Shown here piece after piece: positions 48,401 to 60,400 of a stretch of DNA of 64,000 nt. The translations under genes and the position numbers were made by a program. This stretch comes from Limnomonas spitsbergensis (taxonomy: Eukaryota > Chlorophyta > Chlorophyceae > Chlamydomonadales). The stretch's first letter is position 1, and each line of letters starts with the position of its first letter. A model generated the notes under the pieces. The model was not told where the DNA came from, did not search any database, and saw only the letters and a list, made by a program, of their open reading frames with translations. The stretch is taken from positions 806,001-870,000 of the forward strand of contig JAYJMM010000025.1 in NCBI GenBank assembly GCA_037349105.1, read 5' to 3'.

Positions 48401-51400
48401 AGGTAGGGAGTGAAGGTGTGTGTAGCCTAGCCTAGTGCTAAGCTGCTCTCATCATCAATGCACAGCTTTTGACGCATGCTGCGAACAAGAGGCAGGGGCA
48501 GGTAGGGGGTGAAGGTGTGTGTAGCCTAGTCTAGTGCTAAGCTGCTCTTATCATCAATGCACTGCTTTTGACGCATGCTGTGAACAAGAGGCAGGGGCAG
48601 GTAGGGAGTGAAGGTGTGTGTAGCCTAGCCTAGTGCTAAGCTGCTCTCATCATCAATGCACAGCTTTTGACGCATGCTGCGAACAAGAGGCAGGGGCAGG
48701 TAGGGAGTGAACGTGTGTGTAGCCTAGTCTAGTGCTAAGCTGCTCTCATCATCAATGCACAGCTTTTGACGCATGCTGCGAACAAGAGGCAGGGGCAGGT
48801 AGGGGGTGAACGTGTGTGTAGCCTAGTCTAGTGCTAAGCTGCTCTCATCATCAATGCACGGCTTTTGACGCATGCTGTGAACAAGAGGCAGGGGCAGGTA
48901 GGGAGTGAACGTGTGTGTAGCCTAGTCTAGTGCTAAGCTGCTCTCATCATCAATGCACAGCTTTTGACGCATGCTGTGAACAAGAGGCAGGGGCAGGTAG
49001 GGGGTGAAGGTGTGTGTAGCCTAGCCTAGTGCTAAGCTGCTCTTATCATCAATGCACAGCTTTTGACGCATGCTGCGAACAAGAGGCAGGGGCAGGTAGG
49101 GAGTGAACGTGTGTGTAGCCTAGTCTAGTGCTAAGCTGCTCTCATCATCAATGCACAGCTTTTGACGCATGCTGCGAACAAGAGGCAGGGGCAGGTAGGG
49201 GGTGAAGGTGTGTGTAGCCTTGTCTAGTGCTAAGCTGCTCTCATCATCAATGCACGGCTTTTGACGCATGCTGCGAACAAGAGGCAGGGGCAGGTAGGGG
49301 GTGAAGGTGTGTGTAGCCTAGCCTAGTGCTAAGCTGCTCTCATCATCAATGCACAGCTTTTGACGCATGCTGCGAACAAGAGGCAGGGGCAGGTAGGGAG
49401 TGAAGGTGTGTGTAGCCTAGTCTAGTGCTAAGCTGCTCTCATCATCAATGCACAGCTTTTGACGCATGCTGCAAAACAAGAGGCAAGGGCAGGTAGGGGG
49501 TGAAGTTGTGTGTAGCCTTGTCTAGTGCTAAGCTGCTCTCATCATCAATGCACAGCTTTTGACGCATGCTGTGAACAAGAGGCAGGGGCAGGTAGGGAGT
49601 GAAGGTGTGTGTAGCCTTGTCTAGTGCTAAGCTGCTCTCATCATCAATGCACTGCTTTTGACGCATGCTGTGAACAAGAGGCAGGGGCAGGTAGGGGGTG
49701 AAGGTGTGTGTAGCCTAGCCTAGTGCTAAGCTGCTCTCATCATCAATGCACAGCTTTTGACGCATGCTGTGAACAAGAGGCAGGGGCAGGTAGGGGGTGA
49801 AGGTGTGTGTAGCCTAGTCTAGTGCTAAGCTGCTCTTATCATCAATGCACTGCTTTTGACGCATGCTGTGAACAAGAGGCAGGGGCAGGTAGGGAGTGAA
49901 GGTGTGTGTAGCCTAGCCTAGTGCTAAGCTGCTCTCATCATCAATGCACAGCTTTTGACGCATGCTGCGAACAAGAGGCAGGGGCAGGTAGGGAGTGAAC
50001 GTGTGTGTAGCCTAGTCTAGTGCTAAGCTGCTCTCATCATCAATGCACAGCTTTTGACGCATGCTGCGAACAAGAGGCAGGGGCAGGTAGGGGGTGAACG
50101 TGTGTGTAGCCTAGTCTAGTGCTAAGCTGCTCTCATCATCAATGCACGGCTTTTGACGCATGCTGCGAACAAGAGGCAGGGGCAGGTAGGGGGTGAAGGT
50201 GTGTGTAGCCTAGCCTAGTGCTAAGCTGCTCTCATCATCAATGCACAGCTTTTGACGCATGCTGCGAACAAGAGGCAGGGGCAGGTAGGGAGTGAACGTG
50301 TGTGTAGCCTAGTCTAGTGCTAAGCTGCTCTCATCATCAATGCACAGCTTTTGACGCATGCTGCGAACAAGAGGCAGGGGCAGGTAGGGGGTGAAGGTGT
50401 GTGTAGCCTTGTCTAGTGCTAAGCTGCTCTCATCATCAATGCACGGCTTTTGACGCATGCTGCGAACAAGAGGCAGGGGCAGGTAGGGGGTGAAGGTGTG
50501 TGTAGCCTAGCCTAGTGCTAAGCTGCTCTCATCATCAATGCACAGCTTTTGACGCATGCTGCGAACAAGAGGCAGGGGCAGGTAGGGAGTGAAGGTGTGT
50601 GTAGCCTAGTCTAGTGCTAAGCTGCTCTCATCATCAATGCACAGCTTTTGACGCATGCTGCGAACAAGAGGCAGGGGCAGGTAGGGGGTGAACGTGTGTG
50701 TAGCCTAGCCTAGTGCTAAGCTGCTCTCATCATCAATGCACAGCTTTTGACGCATGCTGCGAACAAGAGGCAGGGGCAGGTAGGGAGTGAAGGTGTGTGT
50801 AGCCTAGTCTAGTGCTAAGCTGCTCTCATCATCAATGCACAGCTTTTGACGCATGCTGCGAACAAGAGGCAGGGGCAGGTAGGGGGTGAAGGTGTGTGTA
50901 GCCTTGTCTAGTGCTAAGCTGCTCTCATCATCAATGCACGGCTTTTGACGCATGCTGTGAACAAGAGGCAGGGGCAGGTAGGGAGTGAACGTGTGTGTAG
51001 CCTAGTCTAGTGCTAAGCTGCTCTCATCATCAATGCACAGCTTTTGACGCATGCTGTGAACAAGAGGCAGGGGCAGGTAGGGGGTGAAGGTGTGTGTAGC
51101 CTAGCCTAGTGCTAAGCTGCTCTTATCATCAATGCACAGCTTTTGACGCATGCTGCGAACAAGAGGCAGGGGCAGGTAGGGAGTGAACGTGTGTGTAGCC
51201 TAGTCTAGTGCTAAGCTGCTCTCATCATCAATGCACAGCTTTTGACGCATGCTGCGAACAAGAGGCAGGGGCAGGTAGGGGGTGAACGTGTGTGTAGCCT
51301 AGTCTAGTGCTAAGCTGCTCTCATCATCAATGCACGGCTTTTGACGCATGCTGTGAACAAGAGGCAGGGGCAGGTAGGGAGTGAACGTGTGTGTAGCCTA

Positions 51401-54400
51401 GTCTAGTGCTAAGCTGCTCTCATCATCAATGCACAGCTTTTGACGCATGCTGTGAACAAGAGGCAGGGGCAGGTAGGGGGTGAAGGTGTGTGTAGCCTAG
51501 CCTAGTGCTAAGCTGCTCTTATCATCAATGCACAGCTTTTGACGCATGCTGCGAACAAGAGGCAGGGGCAGGTAGGGAGTGAACGTGTGTGTAGCCTAGT
51601 CTAGTGCTAAGCTGCTCTCATCATCAATGCACAGCTTTTGACGCATGCTGCGAACAAGAGGCAGGGGCAGGTAGGGGGTGAAGGTGTGTGTAGCCTTGTC
51701 TAGTGCTAAGCTGCTCTCATCATCAATGCACGGCTTTTGACGCATGCTGCGAACAAGAGGCAGGGGCAGGTAGGGGGTGAAGGTGTGTGTAGCCTAGCCT
51801 AGTGCTAAGCTGCTCTCATCATCAATGCACAGCTTTTGACGCATGCTGCGAACAAGAGGCAGGGGCAGGTAGGGAGTGAAGGTGTGTGTAGCCTAGTCTA
51901 GTGCTAAGCTGCTCTCATCATCAATGCACAGCTTTTGACGCATGCTGCAAAACAAGAGGCAAGGGCAGGTAGGGGGTGAAGTTGTGTGTAGCCTTGTCTA
52001 GTGCTAAGCTGCTCTCATCATCAATGCACAGCTTTTGACGCATGCTGTGAACAAGAGGCAGGGGCAGGTAGGGAGTGAAGGTGTGTGTAGCCTTGTCTAG
52101 TGCTAAGCTGCTCTCATCATCAATGCACAGCTTTTGACGCATGCTGCGAACAAGAGGCAGGGGCAGGTAGGGAGTGAAGGTGTGTGTAGCCTTGTCTAGT
52201 GCTAAGCTGCTCTCATCATCAATGCACAGCTTTTGACGCATGCTGTGAACAAGAGGCAGGGGCAGGTAGGGGGTGAAGGTGTGTGTAGCCTAGTCTAGTG
52301 CTAAGCTGCTCTTATCATCAATGCACTGCTTTTGACGCATGCTGTGAACAAGAGGCAGGGGCAGGTAGGGAGTGAAGGTGTGTGTAGCCTAGCCTAGTGC
52401 TAAGCTGCTCTCATCATCAATGCACAGCTTTTGACGCATGCTGCGAACAAGAGGCAGGGGCAGGTAGGGAGTGAACGTGTGTGTAGCCTAGTCTAGTGCT
52501 AAGCTGCTCTCATCATCAATGCACAGCTTTTGACGCATGCTGCGAACAAGAGGCAGGGGCAGGTAGGGGGTGAACGTGTGTGTAGCCTAGTCTAGTGCTA
52601 AGCTGCTCTCATCATCAATGCACGGCTTTTGACGCATGCTGTTAACAAGAGGCAGGGGCAGGTAGGGAGTGAACGTGTGTGTAGCCTAGTCTAGTGCTAA
52701 GCTGCTCTCATCATCAATGCACAGCTTTTGACGCATGCTGTGAACAAGAGGCAGGGGCAGGTAGGGGGTGAAGGTGTGTGTAGCCTAGCCTAGTGCTAAG
52801 CTGCTCTTATCATCAATGCACAGCTTTTGACGCATGCTGCGAACAAGAGGCAGGGGCAGGTAGGGGGTGAACGTGTGTGTAGCCTAGTCTAGTGCTAAGC
52901 TGCTCTCATCATCAATGCACAGCTTTTGACGCATGCTGCGAACAAGAGGCAGGGGCAGGTAGGGGGTGAAGGTGTGTGTAGCCTAGTCTAGTGCTAAGCT
53001 GCTCTTATCATCAATGCACAGCTTTTGACGCATGCTGCGAACAAGAGGCAGGGGCAGGTAGGGAGTGAACGTGTGTGTAGCCTAGTCTAGTGCTAAGCTG
53101 CTCTCATCATCAATGCACAGCTTTTGACGCATGCTGCGAACAAGAGGCAGGGGCAGGTAGGGGGTGAAGGTGTGTGTAGCCTTGTCTAGTGCTAAGCTGC
53201 TCTCATCATCAATGCACGGCTTTTGACGCATGCTGCGAACAAGAGGCAGGGGCAGGTAGGGGGTGAAGGTGTGTGTAGCCTAGCCTAGTGCTAAGCTGCT
53301 CTCATCATCAATGCACAGCTTTTGACGCATGCTGCGAACAAGAGGCAGGGGCAGGTAGGGAGTGAAGGTGTGTGTAGCCTAGTCTAGTGCTAAGCTGCTC
53401 TCATCATCAATGCACAGCTTTTGACGCATGCTGCGAACAAGAGGCAGGGGCAGGTAGGGGGTGAACGTGTGTGTAGCCTAGCCTAGTGCTAAGCTGCTCT
53501 CATCATCAATGCACAGCTTTTGACGCATGCTGCGAACAAGAGGCAGGGGCAGGTAGGGAGTGAAGGTGTGTGTAGCCTAGTCTAGTGCTAAGCTGCTCTC
53601 ATCATCAATGCACAGCTTTTGACGCATGCTGCGAACAAGAGGCAGGGGCAGGTAGGGGGTGAAGGTGTGTGTAGCCTTGTCTAGTGCTAAGCTGCTCTCA
53701 TCATCAATGCACGGCTTTTGACGCATGCTGTGAACAAGAGGCAGGGGCAGGTAGGGAGTGAACGTGTGTGTAGCCTAGTCTAGTGCTAAGCTGCTCTCAT
53801 CATCAATGCACAGCTTTTGACGCATGCTGTGAACAAGAGGCAGGGGCAGGTAGGGGGTGAAGGTGTGTGTAGCCTAGCCTAGTGCTAAGCTGCTCTTATC
53901 ATCAATGCACAGCTTTTGACGCATGCTGCGAACAAGAGGCAGGGGCAGGTAGGGAGTGAACGTGTGTGTAGCCTAGTCTAGTGCTAAGCTGCTCTCATCA
54001 TCAATGCACAGCTTTTGACGCATGCTGCGAACAAGAGGCAGGGGCAGGTAGGGGGTGAAGGTGTGTGTAGCCTTGTCTAGTGCTAAGCTGCTCTCATCAT
54101 CAATGCACGGCTTTTGACGCATGCTGCGAACAAGAGGCAGGGGCAGGTAGGGGGTGAAGGTGTGTGTAGCCTAGTCTAGTGCTAAGCTGCTCTCATCATC
54201 AATGCACAGCTTTTGACGCATGCTGCGAACAAGAGGCAGGGGCAGGTAGGGAGTGAAGGTGTGTGTAGCCTAGTCTAGTGCTAAGCTGCTCTCATCATCA
54301 ATGCACAGCTTTTGACGCATGCTGCGAACAAGAGGCAGGGGCAGGTAGGGGGTGAAGGTGTGTGTAGCCTTGTCTAGTGCTAAGCTGCTCTCATCATCAA

Positions 54401-57400
54401 TGCACGGCTTTTGACGCATGCTGTGAACAAGAGGCAGGGGCAGGTAGGGAGTGAACGTGTGTGTAGCCTTGTCTAGTGCTAAGCTGCTCTCATCATCAAT
54501 GCACAGCTTTTGACGCATGCTGCGAACAAGAGGCAGGGGCAGGTAGGGGGTGAAGGTGTGTGTAGCCTAGTCTAGTGCTAAGCTGCTCTCATCATCAATG
54601 CACAGCTTTTGACGCATGCTGCGAACAAGAGGCAGGGGCAGGTAGGGAGTGAAGGTGTGTGTAGCCTAGTCTAGTGCTAAGCTGCTCTCATCATCAATGC
54701 ACGGCTTTTGACGCATGCTGCGAACAAGAGGCAGGGGCAGGTAGGGGGTGAAGGTGTGTGTAGCCTAGCCTAGTGCTAAGCTGCTCTCATCATCAATGCA
54801 CAGCTTTTGACGCATGCTGCGAACAAGAGGCAGGGGCAGGTAGGGAGTGAAGGTGTGTGTAGCCTAGTCTAGTGCTAAGCTGCTCTCATCATCAATGCAC
54901 AGCTTTTGACGCATGCTGCAAAACAAGAGGCAAGGGCAGGTAGGGGGTGAAGTTGTGTGTAGCCTTGTCTAGTGCTAAGCTGCTCTCATCATCAATGCAC
55001 AGCTTTTGACGCATGCTGTGAACAAGAGGCAGGGGCAGGTAGGGAGTGAAGGTGTGTGTAGCCTTGTCTAGTGCTAAGCTGCTCTCATCATCAATGCACT
55101 GCTTTTGACGCATGCTGTGAACAAGAGGCAGGGGCAGGTAGGGAGTGAAGGTGTGTGTAGCCTAGCCTAGTGCTAAGCTGCTCTCATCATCAATGCACAG
55201 CTTTTGACGCATGCTGTGAACAAGAGGCAGGGGCAGGTAGGGGGTGAAGGTGTGTGTAGCCTAGTCTAGTGCTAAGCTGCTCTTATCATCAATGCACTGC
55301 TTTTGACGCATGCTGTGAACAAGAGGCAGGGGCAGGTAGGGAGTGAAGGTGTGTGTAGCCTAGCCTAGTGCTAAGCTGCTCTCATCATCAATGCACAGCT
55401 TTTGACGCATGCTGCGAACAAGAGGCAGGGGCAGGTAGGGAGTGAACGTGTGTGTAGCCTAGTCTAGTGCTAAGCTGCTCTCATCATCAATGCACAGCTT
55501 TTGACGCATGCTGCGAACAAGAGGCAGGGGCAGGTAGGGGGTGAACGTGTGTGTAGCCTAGTCTAGTGCTAAGCTGCTCTCATCATCAATGCACGGCTTT
55601 TGACGCATGCTGTTAACAAGAGGCAGGGGCAGGTAGGGAGTGAACGTGTGTGTAGCCTAGTCTAGTGCTAAGCTGCTCTCATCATCAATGCACAGCTTTT
55701 GACGCATGCTGTGAACAAGAGGCAGGGGCAGGTAGGGGGTGAAGGTGTGTGTAGCCTAGCCTAGTGCTAAGCTGCTCTTATCATCAATGCACAGCTTTTG
55801 ACGCATGCTGCGAACAAGAGGCAGGGGCAGGTAGGGAGTGAACGTGTGTGTAGCCTAGTCTAGTGCTAAGCTGCTCTCATCATCAATGCACAGCTTTTGA
55901 CGCATGCTGCGAACAAGAGGCAGGGGCAGGTAGGGGGTGAAGGTGTGTGTAGCCTTGTCTAGTGCTAAGCTGCTCTCATCATCAATGCACGGCTTTTGAC
56001 GCATGCTGCGAACAAGAGGCAGGGGCAGGTAGGGGGTGAAGGTGTGTGTAGCCTAGCCTAGTGCTAAGCTGCTCTCATCATCAATGCACAGCTTTTGACG
56101 CATGCTGCGAACAAGAGGCAGGGGCAGGTAGGGAGTGAAGGTGTGTGTAGCCTAGTCTAGTGCTAAGCTGCTCTCATCATCAATGCACAGCTTTTGACGC
56201 ATGCTGCGAACAAGAGGCAGGGGCAGGTAGGGGGTGAACGTGTGTGTAGCCTAGCCTAGTGCTAAGCTGCTCTCATCATCAATGCACAGCTTTTGACGCA
56301 TGCTGCGAACAAGAGGCAGGGGCATGTAGGGAGTGAAGGTGTGTGTAGCCTAGTCTAGTGCTAAGCTGCTCTCATCATCAATGCACAGCTTTTGACGCAT
56401 GCTGCGAACAAGAGGCAGGGGCAGGTAGGGGGTGAAGGTGTGTGTAGCCTTGTCTAGTGCTAAGCTGCTCTCATCATCAATGCACGGCTTTTGACGCATG
56501 CTGTGAACAAGAGGCAGGGGCAGGTAGGGAGTGAACGTGTGTGTAGCCTAGTCTAGTGCTAAGCTGCTCTCATCATCAATGCACAGCTTTTGACGCATGC
56601 TGTGAACAAGAGGCAGGGGCAGGTAGGGGGTGAAGGTGTGTGTAGCCTAGCCTAGTGCTAAGCTGCTCTTATCATCAATGCACAGCTTTTGACGCATGCT
56701 GCGAACAAGAGGCAGGGGCAGGTAGGGAGTGAACGTGTGTGTAGCTTAGTCTAGTGCTAAGCTGCTCTCATCATCAATGCACAGCTTTTGACGCATGCTG
56801 CGAACAAGAGGCAGGGGCAGGTAGGGGGTGAAGGTGTGTGTAGCCTTGTCTAGTGCTAAGCTGCTCTCATCATCAATGCACGGCTTTTGACGCATGCTGC
56901 GAACAAGAGGCAGGGGCAGGTAGGGGGTGAAGGTGTGTGTAGCCTAGCCTAGTGCTAAGCTGCTCTCATCATCAATGCACAGCTTTTGACGCATGCTGCG
57001 AACAAGAGGCAGGGGCAGGTAGGGAGTGAAGGTGTGTGTAGCCTAGTCTAGTGCTAAGCTGCTCTCATCATCAATGCACAGCTTTTGACGCATGCTGCGA
57101 ACAAGAGGCAGGGGCAGGTAGGGGGTGAAGGTGTGTGTAGCCTTGTCTAGTGCTAAGCTGCTCTCATCATCAATGCACGGCTTTTGACGCATGCTGTGAA
57201 CAAGAGGCAGGGGCAGGTAGGGAGTGAACGTGTGTGTAGCCTTGTCTAGTGCTAAGCTGCTCTCATCATCAATGCACAGCTTTTGACGCATGCTGCGAAC
57301 AAGAGGCAGGGGCAGGTAGGGGGTGAAGGTGTGTGTAGCCTAGTCTAGTGCTAAGCTGCTCTCATCATCAATGCACGGCTTTTGACGCATGCTGTGAACA

Positions 57401-60400
57401 AGAGGCAGGGGCAGGTAGGGAGTGAACGTGTGTGTAGCCTAGTCTAGTGCTAAGCTGCTCTCATCATCAATGCACGGCTTTTGACGCATGCTGTGAACAA
57501 GAGGCAGGGGCAGGTAGGGAGTGAACGTGTGTGTAGCCTTGTCTAGTGCTAAGCTGCTCTCATCATCAATGCACGGCTTTTGACGCATGCTGCGAACAAG
57601 AGGCAGGGGCAGGTAGGGGGTGAAGGTGTGTGTAGCCTAGTCTAGTGCTAAGCTGCTCTCATCATCAATGCACAGCTTTTGACGCATGCTGCGAACAAGA
57701 GGCAGGGGCAGGTAGGGAGTGAACGTGTGTGTAGCCTAGCCTAGTGCTAAGCTGCTCTCATCATCAATGCACTGCTTTTGACGCATGCTGCGAACAAGAG
57801 GCAGGGGCAGGTAGGGAGTGAAGGTGTGTGTAGCCTAGTCTAGTGCTAAGCTGCTCAACATCAATGCACGGCTTTTGACAAATGCTGTGAAACAAGAGGC
57901 AGGGGCAGGTAGGGGGTGAACGTGTGTGTAGCCTAGTCTAGTGCTAAGCTGTACTCATCATCAATGCACGGCTGTTGACCAAGGCTGCCATCAGAGGGCG
58001 ACGGCAGCAGTTAGGGAGTGGAGGAGGGCTTTTGACCAACGCTGCCATCAGAGCGCGACGGCAGCAGTTAGGGAGTGGAGGAGGGCTTTTGACCAACGCT
58101 GCCATCAGAGGGCAACGGCAGCAGTTAGGGAGTGGAGGAGGGCTTTGTGTGCGTCTCATGGTTGAAAGGAAGGGGAATATTTAATCGGAAAGCCAAACCA
58201 GTGATGAACAGACAAATTAGATTGAATCAAACCTGCATTCCCATGCTCGTAACGCAGGAGCAGGTTCACCAGTCGGGGGTCCTGCAGCAGCCTCACCAGC
58301 CTGAGGTTTTGGAGCTGAGCAACGACTCAGCAATCTAAACCACCCATGCACTGCCATGCTCATAACGCAGAATGTGCTTCATGAGTCTGGGGTCCTGCAG
58401 CAGCCTCAACAGCCTGAGGTTCTGGAGCTGAGCAACGGCTGCATCTGCTGCAATCTCAAGGGAGACATGCTGCTGGTGAGTGTGGGGGGGGGTGGAGGGG
58501 GGGGGTCTGGCATTTCTGACGGTGAGTGTGTGTGGTGTGTGTTGGGGGGGGGGGGGGCTGGAATATCTGCTAGAGCTGAGAGGGGCTGGATTGCCTCAGG
58601 TCTCTAACCAAATAAAAGCTGCTGAAAATTTACCACGCTCCCATGACGCAGGCCATAGCCAAGCTGCTGGTCCAGTATCCCGGCATGCAGCTGCTGCTCA
58701 TTGAGTCGACTGGAGTGGGGGAACCCCTGCCAGTGGCAGCAGCTCTGCAGGCACTGCAGGTTAATTGATTGGAAGTTGACAGTGGGGGGCAGTCCTAGTA
58801 ATTGGCAGTTGGGGTGAGACACAGTAATTGACAGTTGGATTTCTAGTGGCGGTTGAAGGTGGGGGAGCCACTGCCAGTGGCAGCAACCTGCAGGCAGGTA
58901 GGCTGACAGTTGGTGTCAGATCCAGATCTACTGACTGTGGCAGTTCGGGATCTACTGACTGTGGCAGATCGGGATCTACTGGCTGTGAATACCTCGCTCC
59001 CTTCGCTCCCTTCTGCTTTATTGTTGTCAGGGCTATGTTGTTGTGGATACGCTGGTGACAGTGGTGGACGTGCCCCTGTCTTCTCCTGGGTTGTGAATAC
59101 CTTGCTCCCTTAGTTCCCTTCTGTTTGCTGCTTGCTTGTGAATACTGTGCTCCCTCCTGTGTTTCTGTTGCCAGGGCTATGTGGTTGTGGACACTCTGGT
59201 CACAGTGGTGGACGTGCCCCAGTTTGCTGCAGCCATGGGCCTACTGCCCAACCTGACCGCTGGCAGGGTGCATCAGGCAGAAGTGGAGGACGAGGCAAAT
59301 AAGGCGGAGGAGAAGGGTGTGAAACTTTTGTCAGAGTTGCTGGTGGAGCAGGTGGGAAGTGGGGCACTGGTAGCAAGGAGGCATTTCGAACTATTTCCGC
59401 CACCCTCACACTCCCATTTGAGAGGACACTCCCATGTGAGATGGCTGATTTCTTTCTTCAGCCTTTGTTTTTGTTCTGTTGGCAAACTTGTGGGCGGCCT
59501 AACCCGGACGTCTTAGCTTGTTATGCTGCACTGGTTTCATAGCCCCCGCTTCGGTGTATGTTGCACTAGGTCAGGGGTCAAGGGTTCAGATTTTCCACCC
59601 CTGCCTTTTGCACCCTCTACAGGTGGAGTACGCCAACGTGGTCATCCTCAACAAGTGTGACCTGCTGGGAGAGCTGCTGGCTGAAAACGTGGAAAAGTGT
59701 GACGCGTCCACACCTGGCGCCGACAAGTTTGACCTGCTGCCTGTTGCAAGCGTGGCTGCAGCTTCTGCCATGTACAGCTCATGCCGGTTATCGGAGGAGC
59801 AGGGCCCCGGCGGCATGCTGCTGCTGGAGGCGGTGAGGCAGGCCGTGGCGGCGCTGGCCCCGGCAGCGGTAATCTTGCAGGCAGTGCGCTGTCAAGTGGA
59901 GACAGGGGAAGTGCTGTGGACACACAGGTGGGAGGCCGAAACCCTCAACCCTAAACCACAAAGCAAACATCCTTGCCGTTGTCCTAAACCCTAACCTAAA
60001 CCCTTTCTGAAAAGATTATTGTTGCTGCCATAAACCCTACCCTTAACGCTACCCTTCACCATAGGTAAACTTTTGACCCGATCAGCAAACATCCTTGCCG
60101 TCCTTTGGCCCCCCTCACTACGTGCGTTCCGTTTTTAACTGTTGTTCTGTTCGTCTCCCTCAGGTTTGACGCAGAAGCTATGGAGACCTGCGCAAAATGG
60201 CAGATGGAAATTCTGTCTCTCGACCACGCACTCCCACCCAGGCACAAGCGGTCCGCTCCTGGGGAGGAGGAGGCATACGGCATCAGCAGTGTGGTATTGG
60301 AGGCCACACGTCCCTTCCACCCTACCAGGCTGTGGGAGCTCCTTTGGGGAGCTGTGCCAACAAGGCAGTCAGTGCCAATAGGGCAGTCAGTGCCAACAGG

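Noticed and set aside
38317..57291. Minus-strand ORFs with a 33-residue repeat (MRQKLCIDDESSLALDKATHTF...)
   Set aside because: They arise because 99 is a multiple of three, and they open or close with the A/G variant in ccttgtctag versus cctagtctag. They are antisense to a conserved exon copy.
37738..57955. CRISPR array or bacterial repeat region
   Set aside because: Repeats are head-to-tail with no unique spacers, the unit derives from an adjacent eukaryotic exon, and no cas genes are present. The same holds for the 20-, 21-, 24- and 27-bp arrays.
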